Source: Mytilus californianus
Lineage: Eukaryota > Mollusca > Bivalvia > Mytilida > Mytilidae
Direction: 5' to 3'
DNA: 64,000 nt
Assembly: GCF_021869535.1 (NCBI RefSeq)
Contig: NW_026262690.1
Coordinates: 68,813,995-68,877,994, forward strand
Made by a program: the position numbers and the translations under genes
Part shown: one piece after another, positions 48,107-60,180 of the stretch
How the letters are laid out: the number at the start of each line of letters is the position of its first letter
How positions within the stretch are numbered: position 1 is the first letter of the stretch
The notes under the pieces: generated by a model
The model's database searches: none
The model's input: only the letters and a program-made list of their open reading frames with translations
What the model was told of the DNA's origin: nothing

Positions 48107-49539
48107 ACTCTCTTCATTTATCCAAATAATCTTTTGAAATCACATTGTCTTAAAATTTAAATCCAGCACAAAGTGTATAATCAAACAATGGTATCCACCA
48201 GAGCATGAAATATTCCTACTATTATAAATCCATTTTCTAATTAACTAAATTATCATTAGAATTGTTCAAATTTAGATCCCACACACATAATTTTAATCAT
48301 AAAATAATCCCATATTTTACTGTAGTGAGGACAATGTCTAGAAAACCCTGTCAATCATACAGTCCATTCACTAACAATGGTAAATTCAGGTCAACAAAGT
48401 GGAAATGGGTCATAAATCCATTCATAAAATGCACATCAATGCACAATTAGGTAAAATCAAGGTTTTTTTAACAAATTATTTTCCTTAATTATTGATATGC
48501 ATCTGTTCATATCAGGAAATGCAAAAACCTGCACACAACCAAATTGCAAAAATATATCTCTGGTTTTCTCATAACCTCACATCCATTAACTAAGTTTGAC
48601 ACAAATCTGTGAATCCAGTCAATTTTACAGGCAATTAGCTATCCCTCCAAAAATCAGGGGCCCCACATGTCTCCAGGGGGTAATATGAATCATATTTCTT
48701 TTCATTTTTACATGTTCATTCAGTTTTCCCTATGCTTCCATTATGTAACAAATCTATAATCTATTTTCTTGATCTGGTTAAAGACACACACATGCCATGG
48801 GGAATGTTTAAAGACAGAACACAATATCTATTTCAAATCTTTTTTTTATATAAAACACTTTTTGTGTGTTTGAACTTGAAAACAGCTGTTTATAATTTTG
48901 GCAAACCAAATTCTCTATCACAGATAAATTCAGAAAAAGATACCAGAGTTACATAGTTAAAAAAACTTAGCCAAAAAAAATAATTTGCTTTTGTTACTTT
49001 AAGTGTATCAAAATAAATCAGGAGCTTGGTGTTAATGTTTATCTGCTAAATAATTTATTTGATTTTTAATTCTCAGAATGTGTTATAAAGTGATGTTTAT
49101 AATTAAAAAGCATGCTTCAATTACAAAGAACCGAGAATGTGTTGTAACTTCAAGGTAACCAATACTTCATATCCTATAATGTTTTAACAGAAATCAAAAT
49201 ATGAAGAAATTCCTTTGTCTCAACATTCTCTAAGATGCATCAGAGCTCTGATTGACAGTTTTCATTGCCCAATATTCATTTTAGATTTTGGGTCAATATT
49301 TTCAAAATACTACTTTACAACTGAGATTGAAAAATTCTGTTTGGTTTTTTTTTTTTTTATTTTTGAGTTAATTTTTTAACAAAATAATGTTACGTTTGTA
49401 ATAAACTTGTTACATTTCATTACATCCTAAATTCAAATCAAATCTTAAGTTATCAAATTAAAATAATATTAGCCTCATTAATATAAAACAGCAATGGAAA
49501 AAACAAAACTTTAATTTTGAAATACCTATATTATAGTAA
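48107..49539. other. Upstream of RhoGEF exon 1a
   Basis: Should include 5' UTR and possibly the distal promoter, or an intron to an upstream noncoding exon. No CpG-rich core promoter was recognised. Confidence 0.4.
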
Positions 49540-50720
49540 ACAAGAGGCTGTCAGAGTGACAACAAACCGAATTTCTTGCAGAGGTCGAACCCTGAACAGT
49601 TGAGCAAGTATGGACACTACATTTAAGCTTAAAACAGCTCTGAATTTGGATTGTGATTGAATATTTGACACAGCATAGGTTTGTGACACAAAATGAATGT
49701 GGTCAAAGAACTGAAAAATTTGAAATTGGACATTTACCTATTACGGTCCAATTTCCAAAATCTAAGTATATTGTTAGAAGCAGCATATCAAAGAACCCCA
49801 TACATATTCAATTTATGTTGAAATCAAACACAGTTTAATTTTGGACCCTGATTTGGACCAACTTGAAAGCTTGGCCCAAAAATCTAATATTTATTTTAAA
49901 TACAGGTTTAGATTCAGCATTTGAAAGAACCCTATATATATTTAATTTATGTTGAAATGAAACACAGTTTAATTTTATCCATATAATTTTCTGTTCAAAC
50001 GGAAATAACTCAAACTGAAAAAATTATAAACACATAGTTCTCTAAAATTAGTTATGATTTAACAACTATTTTCTTAAATTAGATATGATGTTTCACAATG
50101 TATATCTATTTTCAAATTATAATCAAATATAATTAATAGTTCCAAATATTTTTTCTTTCATTTGTCACAAACGAATATAGATCTGCAACTTATCTATCAA
50201 TGTCAACAACTTCATCTACACAATGTAATGTAATGAAATATATACTTTAATAAAAATAGATTATCAACTTATTAAAGGAAATCACTTCATCAAACAAAAA
50301 TTATGTATATAGCATTCAGAAAATAACTTTATACAGAATAACAAACAAACCTATCACAAAATTCTTTAAACAATTAACCAAAGAAAAGAAAAAAAAATCC
50401 AAAATGTGATTTATCATTCATACAATGTCTTTTAAAAATCTTTTAAAAATGAGTTAGTTCCCTTTGAACAGAATGGAGTAATTAATAAGAATTTCATCAA
50501 AAATTATTCTTGGGAAAGGGCTACAACTCAACAACAAAAAGCGCTAAATCATGAAAATTGAACTTGACCTTCATTTAGTCACAGGAAACAACATATCTAA
50601 ATTTGAAAAAATTTCGTCAAAGCGTTTTCATGTTGATGAACTGACACTGTTTGGCAGCCGCCCACCCGCCATACATCCCCAAATCAATAACTGATTTTTC
50701 ATTCCGGTTAATAAACGGGG
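49540..50720. repeat. 1.1-kb dispersed repeat, copy 2
   Basis: Carries the same ordered blocks as 8600-9780: 'caagaggctgtc', 'gcagaggtcgaaccctgaac', 'acaatgtatatctattttca', 'ggaaacaacatatctaaatt', 'tttggcagccgcccacccgc'. It also contains one to two units of the 130-bp repeat (49750-49980), absent from copy 1. Confidence 0.85.
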
Positions 50721-50749
50721 AATGTGTCCATGGGACACAGATAATGCTC

Positions 50750-51140
50750 CCGCGTGCATATAACGTTATAAAGGGACATAACTCAAGAACCGTAGAAGTG
50801 ACGCTACACAAATTTTTACTTGATCAGAGTTTTGTGGTAACAAGCATTGTGTATAAGTTTCATAACATTTAGTTGAGGCAAACTATAGAGAACGGAAACT
50901 AAAAATGCAGCAATTTTTTCCATTTGTAAAGGGGCATAACTCTAGAACAGTTAAAGTGACGCCACCAAAATTCAAACTTGATCGGTGTTTTGTGGTAATA
51001 AGCATTTTGTATAAGTTTCATAACATTTGGTTGAGGCAAACTAAAGTTAGAGAACGGAAACCAATTTTGGGGCGTAGACGTACGGACGGACAAGGGTAAA
51101 ACTTAATGCCCCCACCACTACAGTGGAGGCATAAAAAAAG
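50750..51140. repeat. Two-unit tandem repeat following copy 2
   Basis: 'gggacataactcaagaaccg' at 50773 and 'gggcataactctagaacagt' at 50932 begin two similar units of about 160 bases, both with 'tttgtggtaa.aagcattttg' and 'ataagtttcataacattt'. The end carries 'gacgtacggacggac'. Confidence 0.75.
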
Positions 51141-51187
51141 TACCTGTAAGGAGATTTGATAACCAATACGAAAATTATCCACCAAAC

Positions 51188-51400
51188 ATGAACGTAAAGG
51201 ACTTGGAAAGAGGGACGAAAGATACCAGAGGGACAGTCAAACTCATAGATCGAAAACAAACTGACAACGCCATGGCCAAAAATAAAAAGAAAAACAGACA
51301 AATAATAGTACAGATAACAAAACATACAAAACCAAAGACTAAGCATCACGAACCCCACCAAAAACTGGGGGTGATCTCAGGTGAATATGTACACATCAAC
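51188..51400. repeat. 'gggacgaaagataccagag' dispersed repeat
   Basis: Contains 'acagtcaaactcatagatcg', 'actgacaacgccatggccaa', 'cacgaaccccaccaaaaact'. I recall this family as abundant in mussel sequences. Open frames on both strands here are repeat-derived. Confidence 0.7.
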
Positions 51401-53090
51401 AGGTTAAGGTTTAGCCTACAACCAAGCCATACCATAAGCTCATCTATAAAATTCCCCAAAAATACAAAATGAGAAAGTCTGTTAATACTTACTATAACAT
51501 AGAGACAACAAAAACTGGACTACAGTTTTCTCGTTTCTGGCCTTGATCAAGAATTTGTATACTATAAAAATCCTTGCTTGGATAGTATACATAGAATGAA
51601 AAAAGTGCAATTCATAATTGGTTTGAAGGTGATGTCAATACATACATGACAGAAGTTTCAATAGTGTCAATTTTATCTAATAGAACAACTTTCATCAACA
51701 ATGAACCACTTAACCTTTGAAAGTTTTTTCCATAAGCAGGTCATTCCATTCTGTCAATTAAAATATATAATTGGATAAAACAAGTACTTGAGCTGGTTAT
51801 AATATAAGATTTTATCATCTTTCAAAAGATTTGATTAAAGTGTTCATGTCTTGTCAATGCAGATCCATTCTTAATACTTTATTATCACATGGGAATCTTT
51901 CTGACAATCTTTATGTAATAAATTTCAAGCTCTCTTCTTTTTTCATAGTACATGTATATTTCAAATACAACTTCACATTCAATACTTAAAAATTTCTTAC
52001 GTAAGTAATTTGCAAAGTTTTGATGAATATTTAATGGAAATCCCAAAAATATAGTAAACAGGTATTTATACCCATGTAAATTATTTGTTGTTTTACAAGA
52101 GTAAAACAAAAATGAACCAAAGTAACTCACCAACATTTGAAACTCTAAAGTTAGAAAACGTCAGAAACTACAAATCCAGTAATACATGCTTGAAAATAAC
52201 TGTACACAAAAATCTCTATCCAATTCTGAATTTCATTTTAATGCAGTAAACTCAGCACTTCCAATTAGTCCTCAATAAAAGCAATATTTACTTAAACCAG
52301 CAAACACAAGATATATTTAAATCCCCCTTTACAAATAAAAGTTTTCCCAGTCAAAATAAACAAATATTGATTCTCCTTTACATAGGTATCTATTACACAA
52401 ATCTAGTAATCAAATAATAATCAGTTTAAAATGCTTGAGGACATCAAACTGTTCTAATCCATTGTATTCAAATAAAGAAAATCTTGTCTAAATCCCTTCT
52501 TTTGAATATATACTTAAACATTTTAAATATTGTCCTCAATATATTAAGACAGGGAACTGTGAAAACTTCAAAAGGCTTGAATTTGTGATTCCAATTTGAT
52601 TTGTAAATACAATCTCCATAAATTCTTCTTATTTTTATATTGATTCAATTTTGAACCTGAATTTGGATTGATATGTCATCTATCTTTCCCATGCTCAATT
52701 TCAAAATTGTAGCTTATATAACTATCTTGAATAAATAATAGTGCACATGATGAAATGTCTTGCCTGCTTTACTGATAATGATTGAATTTTATACTAAATG
52801 ACTTTGAAAACATAACATTTACAGTAAGGTCCAGATTAAAATCTTGACTGGCACTATTTATAAAAATGTGGGCTACAAGTCTGGCTCTAAGTCCTCAATT
52901 GTCTAAAATGTTTGGTGGAAAATCATTTCAGTCTTTGGTTGTACTTGCAAAGAAGCTGTTCTTGTATAAAGCAAGTCCAATGATACGTCTTGCAGAAGTT
53001 CTCATAAATCTGCTATTGGGATGGCAATCTCTTTATGAATTAATTATTTCATGGGTACATGAAAATGTTGTCATAGATATAAGATGATCA
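51400..53090. other. Intergenic, no gene seen
   Basis: AT-rich. A plus-strand frame at 52866-53087 (73 codons) just before the next repeat is the only one with a leucine-rich look. No domain or splice sites support it. Confidence 0.4.
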
Positions 53091-53097
53091 TGATCAA

Positions 53098-53400
53098 GTT
53101 GAAGATGTGGTATGAGTGCCAATGAGACAACTCTCCATCCAAGTCAAAATTTATAAAAGTAAACCATTATAGGTCAAAGTACGGTCTTCAACACGGAGCC
53201 TTGGCTCACACCGAACAGCAAGCTATAAAGGGCCCCAAAAATTACCAGTGTAAAACCATTCATATGGGAAAACCAACAGTCTAATCTATATAAAAAACGA
53301 GAAACGAGAAACACTTATGAACCACATCAAGAAACGACAACTATTGAACATCAGATTCCTGACTTAGGACAGGTGCAAACAGTTGCACTGAACAAATAAA
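53098..53400. repeat. 'gatgtggtatg' dispersed repeat, longer copy
   Basis: Starts 'gatgtggtatgagtgccaat', continues 'gtacggtcttcaacacggag', 'aagggccccaaaaattacca', and ends near 'gacttaggacaggtgcaaac'. Confidence 0.75.
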
Positions 53401-53619
53401 TTTGATCATGTCCTCAAATACCAATGTTTATTGTCTAAAAACAAGTAAAATTGATAATTTAGAAATATATATAATTTTTACCAATTCAATGGTAATTTAT
53501 CGTCAGAATAAATGGAGAGGTAGTAATGCAAAGTTAGATAACTCTATCTTGATAAAACTATTGAAAGTATTGTTGGAACATGTTTGGATTCTTTCACATT
53601 AGAAATAAGAAAAGCAAAC

Positions 53620-53715
53620 AAACATTGAAGACCTGTTGGTGACCTTCTGCTGTTGTCTGTTCTATGGTCGGGTTGTTGTCTCTTTGACACATTCCCCATT
53701 TCCATTCTCAATTTT
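53620..53715. repeat. Fragment 'gttgttgtctctttgacac'
   Basis: 'gaagacctgttggtgacctt' through 'acattccccatttccattct'. Its reverse complement is the head of a second abundant mussel element, as I recall it. Confidence 0.65.
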
Positions 53716-54310
53716 AAAAATAAAGAAAAGATCTAACATAGATTACAAAAATTTATAAATAATCACAATTACAGTCAGAATATGATGGCTTATTAAATTA
53801 CTTTTTTGTTTATTGATAATTTGATTTTGACTACATTTCAGGTTATTTCAGTCATTCAATGCAAGTTACCCATACTTAAGTATCCATTTTCCTGAGATTT
53901 TATTTTACACATAACTCAAGGGATCAGGTCAGAAATCTATGCAGTATTGGAATCAATACAATGTTGTCTGCCTGAAACATCAACATTTAATATCATGGTG
54001 AGGGGGTAAAAATAGAATAGTGTGATAGAATATTTAAGTGTTTTCATATTACTAACTTTGATTTAGGATTCTATCAGAGTTTGCTAAAATCGTCGGTCCT
54101 GACCGCAAAAATGAGGCTCGGACCGGTATTTTGATCATTAGCCGCGGTCCCAATGACCGATGCAAAAACGTTGCAGTGCCTATGTCAGCACGTTTTTTAC
54201 ATTGGTCATCAGATGTACCCGCGGCTAATTTCCATTATTTCTTATGCAGCAAAAATACTGCAATCTAATTGGTTAATCACCCCAGTGTAAATAACACCCC
54301 ACCCTTGTTC

Positions 54311-54570
54311 ACCCCGGGATAAATAAAATTTTGCCAAAAAATAAAAAAATATAAAATTTTGCCAAAATAAAGAAAAAAAAATAAAATGTTAAAAAAAAAA
54401 AAAAATAAATAAATAAAATGATAAAAAAAAAAAATTAAAAAATAATTAAATTTTGAGGACAAAAATTGAAAAAAATTAAAAACATGAAAAAAAATATTTA
54501 AAAGATTTTTCTTCTCAAAAAATTCCAAAGAACACAAAAATTTTCTGAATTTCCCAAAAATAAAGAAAAA
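54311..54570. repeat. A-rich low-complexity tract
   Basis: Dense runs of 'aaaataaaa' with two copies of 'ataaaattttgccaaaa'. A 103-codon minus frame here is an all-Phe/Leu artefact. Confidence 0.9.
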
Positions 54571-54687
54571 AAGTATTTGACAATGCACAGCAACATCGAC
54601 GTTGAAAAAATGTTACACTGGAAATTTTTCATTACCATTTTTCAATTTTACATATGAGTAAAGGAATTGTTCATAAGAAATAAATTC

Positions 54688-54827
54688 GTTATCTTGGTGT
54701 AATCAGGGGTGTACAGAATTTTACACCGTTGTTGAAAATTCATACACCCATTCGGCTGCGCCTCAGGGTGTATGAATTTTCAACAACGGTGTAAAATTCT
54801 GTACACCCCTGATTACACCAAGATAAC
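54688..54827. repeat. Perfect 62-bp-arm palindrome with 16-base loop
   Basis: Left arm 54688-54749 ('gttatcttggtgtaatcagg' ... 'attcatacaccc') equals the exact reverse complement of 54766-54827 as far as I can read. The loop 'attcggctgcgcctca' is GC-rich. The perfect arms suggest recent origin or active homogenisation. Confidence 0.95.
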
Positions 54828-55620
54828 TAATAATAAGTTTTTTTACATCGGTCATCAGATGTACCAGCGGCTAATTTCCCGAACTGGTTTCCAAATTTAA
54901 TTATAAACAAACCAAAGCGGCGAGCTACATGTGGCATATTAAATTTGTTCAAGGAGCTGTACCTGATCCTTCATTGTAAAATTTGCCTGTGAAGAATGAA
55001 AACTAATATAAATAAAGTTATTTTTTGATAAAATATGTAATTAATTTTATTTCAGGATAAAATTGACAGATTTAGTAGGACCGGCAAAAAATTTGTAGGA
55101 CTTCCATATAATCTTGCTTTGTCAGTCCAATGACTGACAGGTCAAAAAAAGTTTTCGCAAACTCTGTTTTATCATTTCTGTCAGGATTCTTGTCCTTGTG
55201 CTATGTGTTGTTCTGCTGTCAATCTTGTATTTATAATTCCATTTTTTTATTAATACATGAAATTACAGGGAAATTACCAAAGATGGACTGATGTCACATT
55301 TAAAAGGCTGAAACAGCAGTAGTAAACATGATGTTTGAAGGTGATTTTATTCATGTATGCTTCATGTTCATACCTAATAAACCATTTTTATTAATTCACC
55401 TTTTCCCAAATTGCACTGATATAAAGCTTTTACTTGTCAAGTTGACTGAGTACATGTACCAGAATGCCTGTCAAAAATAATATGGCTGCCAATAATATCC
55501 TCTGGAATCAAAAGTTGGTAATATGAAAACTGTCTATTCACATGTGTGAAATACTCTAGGTGGATCATACATAGCATGGAAAATATCACGATTTGAGTTT
55601 TTCAACCGCCAAACTGAAAC

Positions 55621-55876
55621 CATACCCGCCAACTTTTCAAAATCTTCATGGGTGATTTTAAGCGCAAGAGGACCTAATGCTCCTCTTATACTGTCATAAG
55701 TGTTCTTAATCTACTATTACATTGTTTGAATGAGTTTATATGTGCCTAAATACCCTTTCACCTCATTTGAATGCCTGTTTTGAGGTGTTCAGTTTATATA
55801 ATAAAGAATTTCAGAATTCAGGTCAACACCTTTCATTGGGGATATCCCCCATAAATCGAAATAGTTGGCAGGTCTG
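55621..55876. mobile_element. 256-bp MITE with TGAAAC target duplication
   Basis: Inverted ends CATACCCGCCAACT (left) and AGTTGGCAGGTCTG (right), flanked by TGAAAC at 55615-55620 and 55877-55882. The CATACC(T/C)GCCAAC ends are familiar to me from mollusc MITEs. No coding potential of its own. Confidence 0.85.
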
Positions 55877-56258
55877 TGAAACATACAACTATCTTGAAAC
55901 TCTCCTATTATCCCGCTTGCTGCTCCATCACATGCCCAACAATGACGTCATTCAATATATGACGTCACTCCTTAATGAAGATATATTGGGTACCCATTGA
56001 AGAAAAATATTACACTGTTTAATCTTCGGTATTTTATTTGAAAGAGATACAGCAAGGATGAAAAGCTTGAATAAATCAAATCATGGACAAGTGTCACTCT
56101 GGCACAGCCGGTGTGGACATGTGTCCATCTAGCAGCAAGAGGGTTAACAGCAGTAAAATAAAACCTACATATTACAACCAAGCTTAAGAAAAAGAAGTTA
56201 AAATACAATACAGTCATCCATTTGTGTCATCTAACCATCCAGCTCTAACTTTTAAAAA

Positions 56259-59000
56259 GGTTGGGGACAATCACCCAAATGGGTTATAATATCCTATTTG
56301 CCTTGTTTGCGGTGAGAAGATGAAATAAGTTACTGTTGTCAACTTGACCTACTTGGAAGACCTGCTAGTACTACCAGAGACATATAATACAAGAGATTCG
56401 CAACTCTAGTAGAGTCTATATAACAGCCAATGAAATGACGTGGCCACCGGAAAGCCGATTAATCCGATGGATTTATGGGTAATAACCCGTATTGTTGTGT
56501 AAAAGGTTCTACGCCTCACGATTTTTCTAATGGATAATGCCGATACCTTTCACAGCTAAAGCATGCAAGTATATTTAAAAGTTACAAAAAACTAATTCTA
56601 ATAATTTGTTATTGATAAAATGTGTTCTAATGATGAGATTAATCAAATACAAACAAAGTTAAAACTCGGCCCATTTTACTTCACCTATTGCCGTAGAAAC
56701 CATTTGATCTCCCAATTTTTTTCTTAAAACTTGAAAATATGCTAATAAATATATAATTTTATGGGCCAATAGTACTCCCAAATGTTGTTTCGTGACTGAA
56801 AATAAGACTATTTTCGTAAAATTTGAACCAACAATGTGGCGATTTTTTCTGATTGATACCCGAAATTTTTTATTAAACTGGCTAAATATTGAAATTGTTC
56901 ATGGACAAATTTCCTTAAATCAGTCCTTCTTTTTTGTGCACTATGAAATTTATAGCCTGCATTTTGTTAGACATTTTATTCATTTTTCATTCTGTTTATA
57001 TCAAAGTTGTTTATTTTCTCCTATTCTGAAGTCATTGTTTTTTTCTTCTTTTTAGGGTGCCAAAGATGAACGAATGCAGTAAATTTACAAAAGGAGTAAA
57101 ATTTTCCTAGTATTTGGCAATCGCCAATGGCAGTCAGCAGGGTTTAAGAACATCAGTTGTTCGACCTGTTAGTCAAATGCGTTTTGTTAAAATAGACTTT
57201 TTCACTTTTTTTGGTCTTTTGGAAATTGTTGTTTGTGCTGTATTAAGACCCCTCTACCAAGAAATTTGTTTTACATGCACACATATAAAAATTGCGGGTT
57301 TTTATCCAACGCAATCATAGGTTTGAACGTTGTTTTCAATTTAGACTTTTATATATATATATATATTTGATAATAAAAGATTTTATTTACACCAAGGATT
57401 TGTATATGTATACACATAAACAATCTTACTTTTAAATTGCCATCTCTTTACCCCAGAATAAAAAGACAAAAACCGCTACAAATGATTAAAAGACAAAAAC
57501 CACTACAAAGGATGGTCTCGTGGAAACAAGGTTATAAAATACCTTTTAAATAGTGTCTTCCGTGTTGCTTTGATGTATGACCTGTGTTTTTTTATAGATT
57601 TTTTGTTGCTTCGAGGACATACATATCCATCTATGTATGCAGTATTGTCAATTGTTTTTGTTGGTGGGTCTCTCGCTTATGTTTTCGTCTTTTTCAATAT
57701 CAACAAAGAGTTCGTTATCAGTTTATTCAACTAGGAGTATATCTAAGTCGTAACTATTAAGATTGTCATCCCACGAAATAAAATCGGAATTTTCCATATT
57801 GCGTGCACATGAATGAAGCTTTATTCAAATGAGAAATTAATTGTAATTTTATTAAATATTAATTCTCAATACACACTTCGAACATGAAGAAACCATAAAT
57901 TTACCGACAATCATTTAAAAAAACAACTCAATGCAAGCCTATATGATAAAACTGTCAAACAACACTTAGAAATCAAACATTTACCGACAATCCTACAGAA
58001 AAAAAAACTCAATGAAAGCCCAATAAATGAGGAATATAAAAATAAATAAAATTTTGATAATTTATAAATATCAAGAATAAAAAACAAAGCCTATCATGAT
58101 TAACAATTAATTAACAAATACATTAAGTTTTTTTCCATATTAATTAATTATACATTTTGTGAATTGTATTTTTGGAAAGAGTGTGGACACCTGTGGTGTG
58201 ACAACTTCTTGTTTACAAGGTGTCAATTAAAACTCATTATTTATAACATGTTCGTGATTTACCTGGTCATCGAATAATTCAAACCTAATATACATGTCAC
58301 ACTGTGAAATAATGTCTCCGAGACAGGTGTATATTCAATAGAAACCCATTATGTAACTATCAAATAAAATGAACTCTGACACAATTTATCAAGTGTTAAT
58401 TATTTAATATCAGTTTTTTTTTTATACAATATCAAATTATGTCTCTTTTTCAATAATACAAATCTAAAATCAAAATTACATTAAAATAAATAATTATATA
58501 AGTACTCAAATTATATTTAATTAATTATGATAAATTTAACACTGAAACAGTTTATGTTATGCTTAAACATTCGTCCTTACTTCGAGTACTTTTAATACTT
58601 TTATTAATGACTTTATTACCTAAGGAGATCTCGCGAGGTTTAACTAGTGGCCGCGTGTTATTACGGGATTTCGCCGAGTTGCGAATCTCTTGTATTATAT
58701 GTCTCTGGTACTACTAAGTCTAATGATTTTGAGAACAGAAATAGGCATGTAATACACCATTTAAGGTATTTTGTATATATAAATTAATGAGATTTTCGAC
58801 TTAACAGCCTCAGTGAGATAGACAAATGCAGAATTGAAAGACAACAGAAAATCATTTTTCAAAAAATATGAGTTGGGTTCTTCAACTTCTTGTTTTATAT
58901 TTCATTATTTGTGTATCCTATATATATAGATATTTTTTGAAGAGACAAGTGCCTGTGCCCAAATGGGTTATTGTGACCCATTTGGGTGATTGTCCCCAAC
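56259..59000. mobile_element. Outer inverted repeat (25 bp) bounding a 2.7-kb unit
   Basis: 'gttggggacaatcacccaaa' plus 'tgggt' begins near 56260; its exact reverse complement ends at 59000. A further 'cccaaatgggttattgtgac' partial palindrome precedes the right arm. The segment encloses the inner element at 56372-58710. Interior open frames (56792-57055, 57114-57320 plus) show no transposase motif. Confidence 0.6.
56372..58710. mobile_element. Inner 2.34-kb element with perfect 34-bp inverted ends
   Basis: Left end 'taccagagacatataataca' 'agagattcgcaact' at 56372-56405; right end at 58677-58710 is its exact reverse complement. The subterminal regions are CpG-bearing ('tggccaccggaaag', 'ggccgcgtgttattacggga') against an AT-rich interior. 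No transposase is recognisable, so non-autonomous or decayed. Confidence 0.75.
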
Positions 59001-59039
59001 ATGTTTAAAATATGAAGCTTTTTCCAAAGAGCTTATGTT

Positions 59040-59096
59040 GCGACGGGAAAGCATCTGTATATATCTCGCAGTCGCATTTCTGAGACTCAGTGAGAG
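59040..59096 (+). other. Possible 5' UTR exon of the divergent F-box-like gene
   Basis: A locally GC/CpG-richer patch ends AGTGAGAG|GTGAGA, a plausible donor, about 1.95 kb before the acceptor at 61047. The promoter would then lie just upstream near 59000. Support is only the donor, the local composition and the need for a noncoding first exon. Confidence 0.25.
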
Positions 59097-59836
59097 GTGA
59101 GACGAAAATAACGACAGAGAGAACTCCAATCTGATCATTTCCAGCGGTGTGATTATTTACATTAATTATATATTGAATACAAATAACGTATTTTTACCCT
59201 CATTTTACAACTGATAAGTTTAAAACAAGGCTGAAGTATCAAATTCATTGTCTTGGCTTGCCGGGTCTTTCAAACGACAACATTTTTCGAGACTCCATAT
59301 TGGAGAGCTCCATTGAATTATTCCCCTTTTGCCACTTTCGTTATGATGGAAAATTGGATATTGAATTTTACAATAATAGAGGGTAATGAGAGAAGTCTGC
59401 AGAGAAAATTGGAAAAAAAGAAGTAATACACAACTGTTTAATATTTTTCATAATTGAAATTTATTTACTTGTTTTTCGTAATAGATACTGTGGGAAATAG
59501 AGTACAAAACTGTAATTCTGGAAATGTGAGCCTAAAATCTCATACTACAAATCAAATCCAATATATAAAATAGATAAACATAAAATATAATACATTTCTT
59601 CTTTTTATATCAAGTTGGCAAGCTCTAAAATATAGTTTCAGTTGATGTTTATACCGAAATGAATTGATAAAAACATTTGTTATCGGATACCACCACTACC
59701 ATCATTTTATATAAGATTTATTACAACCTTAATGGTTTATTGTTAGACTAGAGACATATATATATAGATTTGTATATATGTCTGTGGTTAGACTTATATT
59801 AGAGTCCTAGATTTTAGCAATAAGATGTGAATAAAG

Positions 59837-60061
59837 TGGGTCTCATTGGGGTCTAAGCGTGACCCGGGATTGCCGATTTTTTGTAAGCGTGACACGTGAA
59901 GGTCAAATTATTGTGCCGTGAAAACGGGAAATGAAGTCTAGCAGGACACGGGGAAATTACAAAAAAATGAGAATTGCTTACGTACATAGTGTAAGTGGGA
60001 TACGGGAATCTGACAAAGCAGTAAGCGGGATCCGGGATCAGAACCCCCCAATGAGACCCCC
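59837..60061. mobile_element. 225-bp MITE with AATAAAG target duplication
   Basis: Inverted ends GGGTCTCATTGGGG (59838-59851) and CCCCAATGAGACCC (ending about 60059), flanked by AATAAAG at 59830-59836 and 60062-60068. The interior is GC-richer than its surroundings, with repeated 'cgtgac' and 'cgggat' words. Confidence 0.85.
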
Positions 60062-60089
60062 AATAAAGAATGATTATCTGTCAGTGCAT

Positions 60090-60180
60090 ATACTTAAAAC
60101 TGATTGATTGTTGTTTGCTAAGTAAATGTTCAGTTGCAAACATTTCAAACATGTAAAAGGTGAAAACATTGAAAAAAACC
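60090..60180. repeat. SINE-like head fragment
   Basis: 'ctgattgattgttgtttgct' and 'gttcagttgcaaacatttca' match the head of the repeat at 21140. A minus-strand 129-codon frame overlaps but is not supported. Confidence 0.5.

Larger units (their letters stand above)
54075..55166. mobile_element. Element with CAGAGTTTGC-type inverted ends, containing nested insertions
   Basis: Left end 'cagagtttgctaaaa', right end in reverse complement 'cagagtttgcgaaaa'. Inside, 'ggtcatcagatgtacc.gcgg' with 'ctaatttcc' occurs at 54202 and 54850, flanking an A-rich tract (54311-54560) and a 62-bp-arm palindrome. Likely a non-autonomous element with internal rearrangement. Confidence 0.6.

Noticed and set aside
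51047-51472. Overlapping minus (104 codon) and plus (94 codon) frames
   Set aside because: Both lie in the 'gggacgaaagatacc' dispersed repeat and share no recognisable domain.
52866-53087. 73-codon plus-strand frame with Leu-rich sequence
   Set aside because: Looks like a possible decayed protein fragment but has no recognisable family or splice support.
54277-54588. 103-codon minus-strand frame of almost only Phe and Leu
   Set aside because: Antisense of an A-rich low-complexity tract.
59230-59340. Minus-strand short frame (MELSNMESRKMLSFERPGKP) as an upstream exon of the RhoGEF
   Set aside because: It closes with a stop and has no donor. It could be an upstream frame in a noncoding exon, but nothing ties it to the gene 11 kb away.
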